64,000 bases of DNA from Comamonas sp. JUb58 (GTDB lineage: Bacteria > Pseudomonadota > Gammaproteobacteria > Burkholderiales > Burkholderiaceae_C), in assembly GCF_004364775.1 (NCBI RefSeq), contig NZ_SOAL01000022.1, positions 1 through 64,000 of the forward strand, in the 5' to 3' direction. Shown here piece by piece: positions 37,801 to 45,861 of the stretch. Position 1 is the first letter of the stretch; every line of letters starts with the position of its first letter. The notes below the pieces were generated by a model. The model searched no databases and was not told the origin of the DNA. It worked only from the letters and a program-made list of their open reading frames with translations. A program made the position numbers and the translations under genes.

Positions 37801-40130
37801 TGGGCCAACTGCTCGACAGCCTGCTCAACCCTGGCACGGGCACCCTGGCCACTGTGACGAATGTGCTCGAAGGCCTGACCTCCGTCGAGGGCGGCCCGCT
37901 GGGTGTGCTGACCGAGCTGGTCAGCGGCCTGACGCAGGTCGAAGGCCAAGGTCTGCAGCCGGTCATCGGCACCCTGAACGAGCTGATTGCCGGCTTGGGC
38001 AGCATCGGTGATGGTGGTGTCGGAGGCGGCCTGGGTGGCGGCCTGATTGGCACCGTAGTCGGCGGCGTGCTGGGCGGTCTGACGGGCGGCAACGGCGGCC
38101 TGCTGGGCGGCCTCACTGGTGAAGGCGGCCTGCTCGGCGGTTTGACCGGAGAAGGTGGTCTGCTGGGTGGCCTGACGGGCGAAGGCGGTCTGCTGGGCGG
38201 CGTCGTCGGCGGCAATGGCGGCCTGTTGGGCGGCCTGACCGGTGAAGGTGGCCTGCTTGGCGGTTTGCTGGGCGCCGGCTCTGGCGGCAGCGATGGCAGC
38301 GGCGTGGTGACCACGGCGCAAAACGTGGTGGGCGACCTGGTCGGTGGCACGGCCGCCGCCCCGGTCAGTGCAGTGGTCGATACCCTGCTCAATCCACAAA
38401 GCGGCGTGCTGGCCCCCGTGACCAGCATCGTCGAGAGCCTGACTAACAGCAGCAGTGGCCCGCTGGGTACGGTTACCTCGGCCGTCAACGGCCTCACCCA
38501 AGTGCCTGGCCAGGCGCTGGAGCCAGTGGTCTCTGCCGTGCACGATGTGGTCGCGGGTCTGAGCGGCGGCCTCAGCGGTGAAGGTGGTCTGCTCGGCGGT
38601 GTTATCGGTGGCAATGGCGGCCTGCTGGGCGGCCTGACCGGCGAAGGCGGTCTGCTCGGTGGTTTGATCGGTGAAGGTGGTCTGCTGGGCGGTGTCGTCG
38701 GCGGCAATGGCGGCCTACTGGGTGGCCTGACTGGCGAAGGCGGTCTGCTCGGCGGTTTGACCGGTGAAGGTGGTCTGCTGGGCGGTGTCGTCGGCGGCAA
38801 TGGCGGCCTGTTGGGTGGCCTGACCGGCGAAGGCGGTCTGCTCGGCGGTTTGACCGGTGAAGGCGGCCTGCTCGGCGGTGTTGTCGGCGGCAATGGTGGC
38901 CTGCTCGGTGGCCTCACCGGTGACGGTGGTCTGCTGGGCGGCTTGCTGGGCAATGGCTCCGGTGGTGCCGATGGCAGCGGCGTGGTCAGCACGGCGCAAA
39001 ACCTGGTCGGCGATCTCGTCGGCGGCACGGTGGCAGCGCCAGTCAACGCGGTGGTCGATACCCTGCTGGATCCGCAAAGCGGCGTCCTGGCACCGGTGAC
39101 CAGCCTGGTTGAAGGCCTGACCAACACCGGCAGCGGCCCACTGGGTGTGGTGACCTCGGCGGTCAACGGCCTCACCCAGGTGCCTGGCCAGGCGCTGGAG
39201 CCGGTCGTCTCTGCGGTGCACGATGTGGTCGCGGGTCTGAGCGGCGGCACATCGGGTGGCGCGGTCGGCGGCCTGCTGGGCGGTTTGACCGGTGAAGGCG
39301 GTTTGCTCGGTGGCGTGCTGGGTGGCAACGGTGGCCTGCTCTCCGGCGTCACCGGCGAAGGCGGCCTGCTCGGCGGTGTCGCCGGCGGCAATGGCGGTCT
39401 GCTCGGTGGTCTGACCGGTGACGGCGGCCTGCTGGGCGGCTTGCTGGGCTCCGGCACCGGCGGCGCCGATGCCAGCGGTGTGGTGACTACGGCGCAAAAC
39501 GTCGTGGGCGACCTGGTCGGCGGCACGGTGGCAGCACCGGTCAATGCGGTGGTCGATACCTTGCTGGATCCGCAAAGCGGCGTCCTGGCACCGGTCACCA
39601 GCGTGGTCGAAAACCTGACCAGCACCAGCAGCGGCCCACTGGGCGTGGTGACCTCGGCGGTCAATGGCTTGACCCAGGAAACCGGCCAGGCGCTGGAGCC
39701 GGTGATCTCGACCGTGCACGATGTGGTCGCAGGTCTGGGTGGTGCCACCTCGGGCGGCACGGCGGGTCTGGGCGGTGTCGTCAGCGGCCTGCTGGGCGAC
39801 CAGGGCGTGCTCGGCAGCGTGCTGGGCTCCACGGGCGCAACCGGCGGTCTGCTGAGCGGTCTGACGGGCAACGGTGGCCTGGTCGGCGGCTTGCTGGGTG
39901 GCAACACCGGCCTGCTCTCAGGCATCACCGGTGAGCACGGTGTCGTCGGCGGTCTGCTGGGCGGCAGTGGTGTGCTGGGTGGCTTGCTGGGCGGCACGGC
40001 AACGCCGCACCTGGCCGCCAGCAACGACAGCAGCGCGCTGCAACCGGTCGCTACCGCGATCAGCAGCGTGGCCAGCGGCGATGCACACAACGTGCTGCCG
40101 CAGGACCTGCTGCATCACCAGTTGGCCTGA
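34881..40130 (+). CDS. Giant repeat-rich surface protein, probable type I secretion substrate
   Basis: 1749 residues. Residues 1-187: no cleavable signal peptide; a beta-rich module (VQIVRDGQTMAAP, LQVGDKIIVPADGSAQAQF) like the N-terminal retention modules of large type I adhesins, then a Gly-rich hydrophobic helix (LLAGLVGIGGGALIAAAL) and an acidic DSGDDDDDR stop. Residues 188-442: about 85 tandem NPT or DPT triplets. Residues 447 to about 1620: eight repeats opening V-V-T-x-x-Q-x-V-x-x-L-x-G-G, interspersed with GLLGGLTGEGG runs. The tail ends QDLLHHQLA. There are no RTX nonapeptides, no LPXTG and no autotransporter barrel. The neighbouring ABC/HlyD/TolC genes suggest type I export. Probably an adhesin or matrix protein. 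Confidence 0.82.
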   Translation: MTTSTALPSNTAAAALATHGMASQTGSGAAMAASAKGTPATLSQATAGVQIVRDGQTMAAPAGTALQVGDKIIVPADGSAQAQFTGAGGQKLIGTFAGGTEATLGYQAGADGGGAMALDLASGKVDVAPANDDSNALGLIVTQETAEAGGSTLGDFLLAGLVGIGGGALIAAALDSGDDDDDRTPPVNPTNPTNPTNPTDPTNPTNPTNPTNPTDPTNPTDPTNPTNPTNPTNPTDPTNPTNPTNPTNPTNPTNPTNPTNPTNPTNPTNPTNPTNPTNPTDPTNPTNPTNPTNPTNPTNPTNPTDPTNPTNPTNPTNPTNPTDPTNPTNPTNPTDPTNPTNPTNPTDPTNPTNPTNPTNPTNPTDPTNPTNPTNPTDPTNPTNPTNPTNPTNPTNPTDPTNPTNPTNPTDPTNPTNPTNPTDPTNPTNPTNPTDPTNPTDPTDGHGLITSVEDVLGALGGGTLVAPVTDLVNSLINPSTGTLAVVTSVLEQLTNTNGGPLGVLTELVDGLVNIQDQGLEPLVSTLNQLIAGLGDPTSTEGIPGLVNQVLGGLLGENSPLGDLLAGVGGLLGGLLGGGSGTPPGGTDGPGIVTTVQEVVDGLLGGTVAEPVGQLIDSLLHPTDGTLATVTGLLEGLTSVEGGPLGVLTELVNGLTQVDGQALQPLIGTLNELIAGLGNIGEGGLSGGLIGSIVEGILGGLVPGGGATDGGVVTSVQDVLDGLLGGTVAEPVGQLLDSLLNPGTGTLSTVTSVLEGLTSVNGGPLGVLTELVNGLTQVDGQALQPVIGTLNELIAGLGNVGEGGLGGGIIGTIVGGVLGGLVPGGGATDGGIVTTVQDVVDGLLGGTVAEPVGQLLDSLLNPGSGTLATVTSVLEGLTSVDGGPLGVLTELVSGLTQVEGQALQPVIGTLNELIAGLGSIGDGGAGGGLGGGLIGSIVGGVLGGLVPGGGATDGGLVTTAQDVVDGLLGGTVAEPVGQLLDSLLNPGTGTLATVTNVLEGLTSVEGGPLGVLTELVSGLTQVEGQGLQPVIGTLNELIAGLGSIGDGGVGGGLGGGLIGTVVGGVLGGLTGGNGGLLGGLTGEGGLLGGLTGEGGLLGGLTGEGGLLGGVVGGNGGLLGGLTGEGGLLGGLLGAGSGGSDGSGVVTTAQNVVGDLVGGTAAAPVSAVVDTLLNPQSGVLAPVTSIVESLTNSSSGPLGTVTSAVNGLTQVPGQALEPVVSAVHDVVAGLSGGLSGEGGLLGGVIGGNGGLLGGLTGEGGLLGGLIGEGGLLGGVVGGNGGLLGGLTGEGGLLGGLTGEGGLLGGVVGGNGGLLGGLTGEGGLLGGLTGEGGLLGGVVGGNGGLLGGLTGDGGLLGGLLGNGSGGADGSGVVSTAQNLVGDLVGGTVAAPVNAVVDTLLDPQSGVLAPVTSLVEGLTNTGSGPLGVVTSAVNGLTQVPGQALEPVVSAVHDVVAGLSGGTSGGAVGGLLGGLTGEGGLLGGVLGGNGGLLSGVTGEGGLLGGVAGGNGGLLGGLTGDGGLLGGLLGSGTGGADASGVVTTAQNVVGDLVGGTVAAPVNAVVDTLLDPQSGVLAPVTSVVENLTSTSSGPLGVVTSAVNGLTQETGQALEPVISTVHDVVAGLGGATSGGTAGLGGVVSGLLGDQGVLGSVLGSTGATGGLLSGLTGNGGLVGGLLGGNTGLLSGITGEHGVVGGLLGGSGVLGGLLGGTATPHLAASNDSSALQPVATAISSVASGDAHNVLPQDLLHHQLA
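35442..36206 (+). repeat. Asn/Asp-Pro-Thr triplet tract
   Basis: 765 bp, that is 85 units of 9 bp encoding NPT or DPT. The DPT units recur every two to a dozen or so triplets. Third codon positions vary freely between units (AAC/AAT, CCC/CCT/CCG/CCA, ACC/ACG/ACA/ACT), so the protein repeat is much more regular than the DNA. Confidence 0.93.
36219..39740 (+). repeat. Eight long Leu/Gly/Val-rich protein repeats
   Basis: Repeat starts near 36219, 36648, 37008, 37368, 37740, 38304, 38982 and 39480. Copies 2 to 4 recur at exactly 360 bp and copies 4 to 5 at 372 bp; the later copies are spaced further apart by inserted GLLGG-T-GEGG runs. Each unit contains xPV..L.DSLLNP, a VTS-LEGLT core and a GxLNELIAGLG or VHDVVAGL end. 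Copies 2-5 form one subtype (DGLLGGTVAEP), copies 6-8 another (GDLVGGTxAAP). Confidence 0.85.
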
Positions 40131-40184
40131 TGCACAGCGCGCCCCGCGCTGATCACTGACCCGCTTCCATCCCATGGGTCTGCA

Positions 40185-40210
40185 GCGCTTGCCTGGCAAC
40201 AGGCAAGCGC
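40185..40210 (+). other. Strong hairpin with GCAA tetraloop between repeat protein and lipoprotein
   Basis: An 11-bp perfect stem (GCGCTTGCCTG and complement) closes a GCAA loop, a GNRA tetraloop. It is not followed by T residues. It lies 55 bp after the giant gene and 21 bp before the lipoprotein start, so it may be a partial terminator or an mRNA-processing or stability element that sets the ratio of the two products. Confidence 0.7.
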
Positions 40211-40231
40211 GGGACCCCATCAAGGATTGCC

Positions 40232-40750
40232 ATGTTCAAACATCTACCTCTCTCCATCGCCGCCGTGCTGGCCCTGAGCCTGACCGCCTGCGGCACCAGC
40301 TCCACCACCTCCAAACGCGAGGAGCATATTTACGCAGTGTCCAAACCGGCACCAGCGCCAGCCCAATCGGGCGTGGCACCCGTCGTGGCCACCGCACAGC
40401 CCGGCAAAAAAGGCCCGGCCGATACCGCCCATATCGTGTATTTCGACTTTGATTCCTACACCGTGCGCCCGGCCGATCGCCCGATTCTGGAAAGCCATGC
40501 GCGCTGGATGCGCAGCCACCCCGGCCAATCGCTGACCCTGCAAGGCCATACCGATGCGCGCGGCGGCATCGAGTACAACCTGGCGCTGGGCCAGAAACGC
40601 GCCGAATCCGTACGCAGCAGTTTGCAGACCCTGGGGGTCGACCCCGCCCGTGTCGAGGCGGTGAGCTATGGCAAGGAACGCCTGGCCGATACCGGTACCA
40701 GCGAAGAAGCGCACCAGCGCAACCGCCGGGTCGAGTTCGAGTACCGCTAA
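40232..40750 (+). CDS. OmpA-family (Pal-like) outer-membrane lipoprotein
   Basis: 172 residues. A lipoprotein signal peptide ends in the lipobox LTAC (C20). A Pro/Ala linker is followed by a C-terminal OmpA domain (about 65-172) with IVYFDFDSYTVRP, the peptidoglycan-binding GHTDARGGIEYNLALGQKRAESV and NRRVEFEYR. It would anchor the outer membrane to the cell wall. Its place between the giant protein and the transporter genes suggests that it stabilises the export or anchoring site. Confidence 0.9.
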   Translation: MFKHLPLSIAAVLALSLTACGTSSTTSKREEHIYAVSKPAPAPAQSGVAPVVATAQPGKKGPADTAHIVYFDFDSYTVRPADRPILESHARWMRSHPGQSLTLQGHTDARGGIEYNLALGQKRAESVRSSLQTLGVDPARVEAVSYGKERLADTGTSEEAHQRNRRVEFEYR

Positions 40751-40760
40751 GCGCCGCGCT

Positions 40761-40784
40761 GCATGGCGTGTAGCAGCGCCATGC
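40761..40784 (+). terminator. Weak candidate terminator after the lipoprotein gene
   Basis: GCATGGCG and CGCCATGC arms with an 8-nt loop, followed by CTTTCCCTT. The next gene starts 30 bp downstream, so attenuation is as likely as termination. Confidence 0.4.
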
Positions 40785-40814
40785 CTTTCCCTTGTCTCAG
40801 CCCCTGGAGGACGC

Positions 40815-42362
40815 GTGTTGGCGCACCAAGCACCCCACCGCTGGAGCAAACAGCCCAGCCTGGTCCAGCAACTGGGCCTGGGCCTGGACTATCTGAAGAC
40901 CCGCACCAGCCCCCTGCCCGAGCCCTTTGGCGATTGCATCTTGCTGCTGAGCGTGGCCACCCCGGGTGAGCCCGTGGCCACCTTCTATGTGCGCCGTGCC
41001 ACCCTGGATGCGGCCTGGCGTGCCGGCACCACCCAGGTGCGCCAATGGGCCTGGAGCCGCAGCCTGGACTGCCTGGAGCTGCGCATAGACTGGCCCTTGC
41101 ACATCAGTGCGCTGCCAGCCAGCACGCCCTCCTGCAGCCCGCTGCCCGCCGTATCGGCCTGGGCGCTGGCCGACGAGAGCCTGGAGCAGGTGCAACTGGT
41201 GCCGCCCCAGCGCTGGTCATCAACAGCCCCCGCTCCCAGCGCATGGCTGCCCGGCATGGCCGAGCCGCCCGACAGCCTGCCCCGCGCCCATTGGCTGCTG
41301 CATCTGCAAGGCCTGTTTGTGAACAGCGAAGGCAGCCTGACACAGCTGCCGCGTGTGGACCCGGCCCCGGTACCCAGCACTGCGCCTGCGCTGCCGCTGC
41401 CCCTTCCTTTGGGCGATGCCAGTATCGCCATGCTGCAGTCCCTGGCTGTGCCTGAACCCGCGCTCAGCCCCTGGAGCAATGAGCGCCTGGAAGCCTTTTG
41501 CGCGCGGCTCTATGCGCTGCTGCTGGTGCAGCAGCACTACCAGCAGCAGCCGGGCGATGCGCTGCCCCAACAGCGTGGCCTGTCCCAGCTGCTGGGTCGT
41601 GCTGCGCTGCAGCTGTGCCAGCAAGTCCAGCGCCAGCAGGCAGAGCCAGCGCAGAAACTGAACCATGCACTGTGCCTGCTGGTACTGGCCCGCTATGCAC
41701 AGGCCCAGCGCGCCGACGCGCTGGACAGCGTGGTGCCGGTGATGGCCCAGTTGGCCCAGCGCATCGGCCCTAAGGAACGGCCCGCGCACAGCGACCTGCA
41801 GCCGCCCTTGCCCACACCCAAACCGGCCGCCCTGGCACCCGCCTGGCGCCTGGTGGCGCTGGCGGCCTATGCCGATTGCATGGCTACCGACGGGGCAGCA
41901 TCGACAGGACCCACCGCGCTGAGCGATGCCAGCGCTGCCAAACCCGGTAGCAAGCTTGCCAATGAAGCCAGCACTGCCAGCATCGCAACACCTGAAATGA
42001 ATGCCATCGAAACCCTGACCCGGCACTGGCTGCAGTGGCACCTGCTGGCCCATGGCGGGGCCTCAGCGCCGCAACCCGATTGGTCCGTCATCGCAGTGGC
42101 CGAGCTGGCCTTGCAACCGGGCCTGGTCGCTGCGCGCCAGCATTTGCAAAGCTGCAGCTGGCTGGCGGCGCTGCGCCAGCCCTTGCGCGCCAGCTTGCCG
42201 CAATACATCCAGCCTGAGGCTGCGATGTTCGTTCCACCCGACACCCGGGAGCAGGCCGCGTTTATCGAGCCTTTTGCCTATGCCGATCCCTTCCAAGCCA
42301 GCAGTTGGCGCAGTTACCAGTGGATTCACCGTATCGCTGTTCCCCAATTAATCAATTTTTGA
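40815..42362 (+). CDS. Unknown protein of the secretion locus, paralogue B
   Basis: 515 residues from GTG at 40815 (TTG at 40818 is the alternative); GGAGG at 40806-40810 decides for this region, since the frame further upstream only shadows the lipoprotein gene. Same family as the 484-residue protein at 31675-33129: AAWRAGTTQVRQWAWSR then LELRIDWPLHISALP, and HWLLHLQGLFVNSEGSLTQLPRVDP. The second half is helical and Ala/Gln/Leu-rich and lacks the QW motif seen in paralogue A. No signal peptide or TM. Directly upstream of the transporter operon. Confidence 0.75.
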   Translation: MLAHQAPHRWSKQPSLVQQLGLGLDYLKTRTSPLPEPFGDCILLLSVATPGEPVATFYVRRATLDAAWRAGTTQVRQWAWSRSLDCLELRIDWPLHISALPASTPSCSPLPAVSAWALADESLEQVQLVPPQRWSSTAPAPSAWLPGMAEPPDSLPRAHWLLHLQGLFVNSEGSLTQLPRVDPAPVPSTAPALPLPLPLGDASIAMLQSLAVPEPALSPWSNERLEAFCARLYALLLVQQHYQQQPGDALPQQRGLSQLLGRAALQLCQQVQRQQAEPAQKLNHALCLLVLARYAQAQRADALDSVVPVMAQLAQRIGPKERPAHSDLQPPLPTPKPAALAPAWRLVALAAYADCMATDGAASTGPTALSDASAAKPGSKLANEASTASIATPEMNAIETLTRHWLQWHLLAHGGASAPQPDWSVIAVAELALQPGLVAARQHLQSCSWLAALRQPLRASLPQYIQPEAAMFVPPDTREQAAFIEPFAYADPFQASSWRSYQWIHRIAVPQLINF

Positions 42363-42661
42363 TTAGCAAATACCTTTAATTTGTTGAACATTTACATAGA
42401 AAAAAGCTTTAAGAAACCCTCTCTCGCAATATTTAGATAAACCCTATATTTAGTATCTGGGTGGGAGACATTTGTCATAAAAAAATACAATTTCTTACTA
42501 ACGCTGTTCCGGGATATGTTTGATAAAAATCAAAGTAAATTACAAAAAATGGCGGCTAGAACCGCAGTCGAGTTAGCGAGTTAATAAGAAAAACCAATAA
42601 CGTATTTGCATATTTGTGCAGCGCAACAGTGGATCGCTGAGAGGAATTGGGAGAGACCAAC
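42363..42661. other. AT-rich promoter region of the type I secretion operon
   Basis: About 300 bp with very low GC between paralogue B and the ABC transporter. It contains the FNR-type box at 42520-42533 and many A/T tracts that could favour nucleoid-protein binding. No gene seen. Confidence 0.65.
42520..42533. promoter_or_regulatory. FNR/Anr-type box
   Basis: TTGATAAAAATCAA fits the FNR consensus TTGAT-N4-ATCAA at every position, and the symmetry extends one base on each side. It lies about 130 bp before the ABC transporter start, in an AT-rich leader. It suggests oxygen-responsive control of the secretion genes. Confidence 0.65.
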
Positions 42662-44533
42662 ATGATCGAGTACCTGCTACCCCGCGCCTTGGTGTCCCGC
42701 ACCGAAGCCACGGCGCAGGCCCAGGAGGCCGAAGCGGCGACGGCCAGCCCGTTTGCCTCTGCCATGGCGACGTCGTTCGCTCATGCCAAAGGCCACCTGC
42801 ACCAGGCCGTCTGGCTGTCCCTGCCCATCAGTCTGCTGGGCCTTCTGCCCTCCATCTTCTTGCTGCAGGTCTATAACCGCGTCATCTCACGCGGCGGCAC
42901 GGCCACCCTCACCGCCATGGTGGCCGGCGTGCTCTGCATGCTGGGCCTGGAGCTTTACCTGCGCCGCAAGCGTGCCCGTGCACTGCGGGAAGCCGGCGCC
43001 ACGATTGACCGCGAAGTCTCGCAAAGCTTGATGCGCTCCATGCTGGGCCACCCCTTGTTGACTCTGGAGCAACGCTCTGCCACGCAGTGGTTGCAGCTGT
43101 TCCGCGATGTCGGCTCGATGCGCTCCTGCATCTCGGGCGGCGTGGCCTCCTCGGTACTGGATCTGCCGATGGCCCTGCTCGCGTTGATCGTGATCGGCAT
43201 CATCGCCTGGCCCGTCCTGCCGGTGATTGTGGTGGCCATGATTGTGCTGGGCGTGCTGGCCTGGTGGTGGGCCGATGAGGTGCGCAGTGGCCGGGTCGAA
43301 GAAGTCGAGCAGGCGCGCCAGTTGGACCGTGGCACGGCCGAGATCTGCAATGCACGCGGCACCCTCAAGGTGCTGGGCTATGACGCAGCGGCCCAGCAGG
43401 CCTGGCAGTCCGGTTATGACCGCTGGCTGGCCGAGAGCTTCGACAAGAACGGCGAAATGGAAAACGCCAAGGAAACCAGCCATGTGCTGCTGACCTTTTT
43501 CTCGATGGCCGTCATCACCGTCGGTGCGCTGGCCATCAATGCGCAATGGATGAGCATCGGCAGCCTGATGGCCGTGAACCTGCTGTCAGGCAAGGCCCTG
43601 GGCCCGATCGCCCAGCTGGCCAGCAACTGGCGCTCATTGGCCCGTGCCAACGAGGCCACCGTGCGCCTGCAGGAAGCGCTGGAAGAGCCGCTGGAGCCCG
43701 AAAGCCAACGCATTGCGCTGCCCCGGCCACGCGGCGTGTTCCGCCTGGAGCAGGCCAGCTTCCAGTACCCCTCGGGCCATCTGGCGCTGGACCAGGTGTC
43801 GCTGCAGATCGGCCCTGGCGGCATCCATGCCATCCTGGGCCGCAATGGCGCCGGCAAATCCACCCTGGCCAAGCTGTTGGCCGGCCTGTACCAGCCCACG
43901 CAGGGCACGATCTCGATCGACGAATACGACATGGCGCAGTTCCCGCGCAATGACCTGGGCCGTTGGGTGGGCTGCCTTGCGCAGCAGACCTACTGGTTCA
44001 GCGGCCCCATCGTCGATATCCTGCGCATGGTCAGCCCCGATGCCGATGACGGCCAGATCTTGGCGGCTTGCCAACTGGCGGGCGCGCACAGCTTCATCAG
44101 CCGGCTGCCCCAGGGCTACCAGACCATCCTGGGCGAAGGCGGCGCGGGCCTGTCCGCCGGCGAGCTGCGCAAGCTCGGCCTGGCCCAGCTGTTCTTGCGC
44201 AACCCCTCGGTGCTGATCCTGGACGAGCCCAGCAACGACCTGGATTTCGAAAGCGAAACCGCGCTGCTGCAAACCCTGCGCCAGATTGCGACCAAGCACA
44301 CGGTCATCATCGTCACCCATTCGCTGCGCGTCGCATCGCTCGCCCAGCATATCTACCATGTGCGCGGCGATGGCCAGGTTGACCAGGGCCAGCCCGAGCA
44401 GATGCTGCCACTGCTCTTTGGCCTCAGCAACAAGCCAGCGGCGGCCGCCAATGAGGCCACCGCATCGCGCAGCGCAGCCGCCAAGCCATCGGCCCCATCC
44501 GGCCCCACACAAGCCCAGGGGTTGGCATCATGA
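42662..44533 (+). CDS. Type I secretion ABC transporter (membrane plus ATPase domains)
   Basis: 623 residues from the ATG at 42662 (GGGAGAG upstream; a TTG at 42647 is also open). The membrane domain spans about 45-310; no N-terminal C39 peptidase or C39-like domain is apparent. The ATPase domain has Walker A GRNGAGKS starting at 393, a signature LSAGELRKLGLAQ that departs from LSGGQ, and Walker B VLILDEPSNDLD. It resembles PrtD/LapB-type exporters of large substrates. The C-terminal 40 residues are Ala/Pro/Ser-rich. The stop overlaps the adaptor gene. Confidence 0.9.
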   Translation: MIEYLLPRALVSRTEATAQAQEAEAATASPFASAMATSFAHAKGHLHQAVWLSLPISLLGLLPSIFLLQVYNRVISRGGTATLTAMVAGVLCMLGLELYLRRKRARALREAGATIDREVSQSLMRSMLGHPLLTLEQRSATQWLQLFRDVGSMRSCISGGVASSVLDLPMALLALIVIGIIAWPVLPVIVVAMIVLGVLAWWWADEVRSGRVEEVEQARQLDRGTAEICNARGTLKVLGYDAAAQQAWQSGYDRWLAESFDKNGEMENAKETSHVLLTFFSMAVITVGALAINAQWMSIGSLMAVNLLSGKALGPIAQLASNWRSLARANEATVRLQEALEEPLEPESQRIALPRPRGVFRLEQASFQYPSGHLALDQVSLQIGPGGIHAILGRNGAGKSTLAKLLAGLYQPTQGTISIDEYDMAQFPRNDLGRWVGCLAQQTYWFSGPIVDILRMVSPDADDGQILAACQLAGAHSFISRLPQGYQTILGEGGAGLSAGELRKLGLAQLFLRNPSVLILDEPSNDLDFESETALLQTLRQIATKHTVIIVTHSLRVASLAQHIYHVRGDGQVDQGQPEQMLPLLFGLSNKPAAAANEATASRSAAAKPSAPSGPTQAQGLAS

Positions 44534-45858
44534 GCGCCCGCACCCTCCACGACCTGCCCCAGGTACTGCAAAACCTGGAGCGCGCACCCGATCCCGGTAC
44601 GCCCGCACCCGGCCGCAACCAGCGCCGCATCGCGCTGGCGGCCCTGGGCGTGCTGGTGCTGGTCGGCCTGTTCTACCCGGTAGAGAACGTCGTGGTGGCC
44701 ACCGGCCAGGTGATTCCTTCCGACCGCGTGCAGACCGTGCAGCATCTGGAAGGCGGCATCGTCACCACCGTGCATGTGAAGGAAGGCCAGGAAGTACACA
44801 AGGGCGAGCCGCTGCTGGAGATTGACCTGGGCGGCAGCAGCCTGAACCTGGAGCAACTGACGGCCCGCAGCGCCACCGCGCAGGCCAGCCGCACGCGCCT
44901 GACGGCCGAGAGCCAGGGACTGGCGCTCAAGGCCACAGATTTCCCCAAGGAGCTGGAGAGCAAGATCGTGCGCGCCGAGATGGGCGCCTTCACCTCCCGT
45001 GCACTGGAATACCAGGGCAGCCTCGCATCCAGCCAGGCCATGCTGCTGCAGGCCCGCGGCGATGTGGCCCAAAGCCAGGCCCGTATTGACGGCCTGCGCA
45101 GCAGCCTGGCCCTGCACGAGCAAGAGGCGGGCATTGCCCAGCAATTGGCGGCCGAGCAGCTGATTGGCCAGCTTGAAGTGCTGGACAAGCAGCGCGCCCT
45201 GACCCTGGTACGCACCGATCTGGCGGCCGCCGTGCAAAGCCTGGTCAGCAACCGTGCCAAGGTCGAGCAGGCCCAGGCCAAGATTCTGGAAACCCAGGGC
45301 GCGTTCCGCCGCCGTGCCTCCGAAGAGCTGGCCCAGACCGAGCGCGAACTGCTCAGCCTGAGCGAAGACCTGTCCCGCGCCCGCAGCCAGCGCAGCCGCA
45401 CCGTCGTGCTGGCTCCCACCGATGGCGTGGTCAAAGGTCTGCGCAGCTCGGGCGCCGGCTGGGTGGTCAAGCCCGGCGAGGCGATTTTGGAAGTGGTGCC
45501 CGACAAGGACGAGGTCATCGTCGAAGCGCGCCTGAACCCGGCCGACCGGGGCTATGTGCGCGCCGGCCAGGAAACCAAGGCCAAGGTCAGTGCCTACGAC
45601 TACCTGCGCTATGGCTTTGTGCCTGGCAAGGTGACCCTGGTGTCAGCCGATGCCGACCACGACCCGAACGTGCCCGATTCGCCCTCGTATTTCCGCATCC
45701 AGGCCAGCCTGAGCCAACCCTGGGTCGGCCGCAAGGACAACCGCATCACCACCGGCATGCAGGCCGAGCTCGATCTGCTGCTGGGCCGCGAACCCTTTAT
45801 CTGGTACCTGCTGCGCCCCGTGCTGCATATCCAGAGCGAAGCTTTCCGGGAGCCTTGA
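44530..45858 (+). CDS. Type I secretion membrane-fusion protein (HlyD family)
   Basis: 442 residues, starting in the ATGA overlap with the ABC gene. One TM at about 35-53; a lipoyl half-motif (VQHLEGGIVTTVHVKEGQEVHKGEPLLEI); a long coiled coil (about 110-290); second lipoyl half and beta-barrel (VVLAPTDGVVKGL, VEARLNPADRGYVRAGQ); and the C-terminal RIxTGMQAELDLLLG block of the HlyD/PrtE/LapC type. Bridges the ABC exporter and the outer-membrane channel. Confidence 0.92.
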   Translation: MSARTLHDLPQVLQNLERAPDPGTPAPGRNQRRIALAALGVLVLVGLFYPVENVVVATGQVIPSDRVQTVQHLEGGIVTTVHVKEGQEVHKGEPLLEIDLGGSSLNLEQLTARSATAQASRTRLTAESQGLALKATDFPKELESKIVRAEMGAFTSRALEYQGSLASSQAMLLQARGDVAQSQARIDGLRSSLALHEQEAGIAQQLAAEQLIGQLEVLDKQRALTLVRTDLAAAVQSLVSNRAKVEQAQAKILETQGAFRRRASEELAQTERELLSLSEDLSRARSQRSRTVVLAPTDGVVKGLRSSGAGWVVKPGEAILEVVPDKDEVIVEARLNPADRGYVRAGQETKAKVSAYDYLRYGFVPGKVTLVSADADHDPNVPDSPSYFRIQASLSQPWVGRKDNRITTGMQAELDLLLGREPFIWYLLRPVLHIQSEAFREP

Positions 45859-45861
45859 GCC

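Noticed and set aside
34782..38543. 1253-residue minus-strand frame in another phase over the same gene
   Set aside because: Low-complexity Arg/Ile/Gly repeats arising from the NPT codons; no ribosome site and an implausible composition.
35195..40090. 1631-residue open frame on the minus strand opposite the giant repeat gene
   Set aside because: It is the mirror of the repeats (VGSVGLVG runs are NPT/DPT read backwards) and has no start context or family features. The plus frame has the sensible N-terminal module and operon position.
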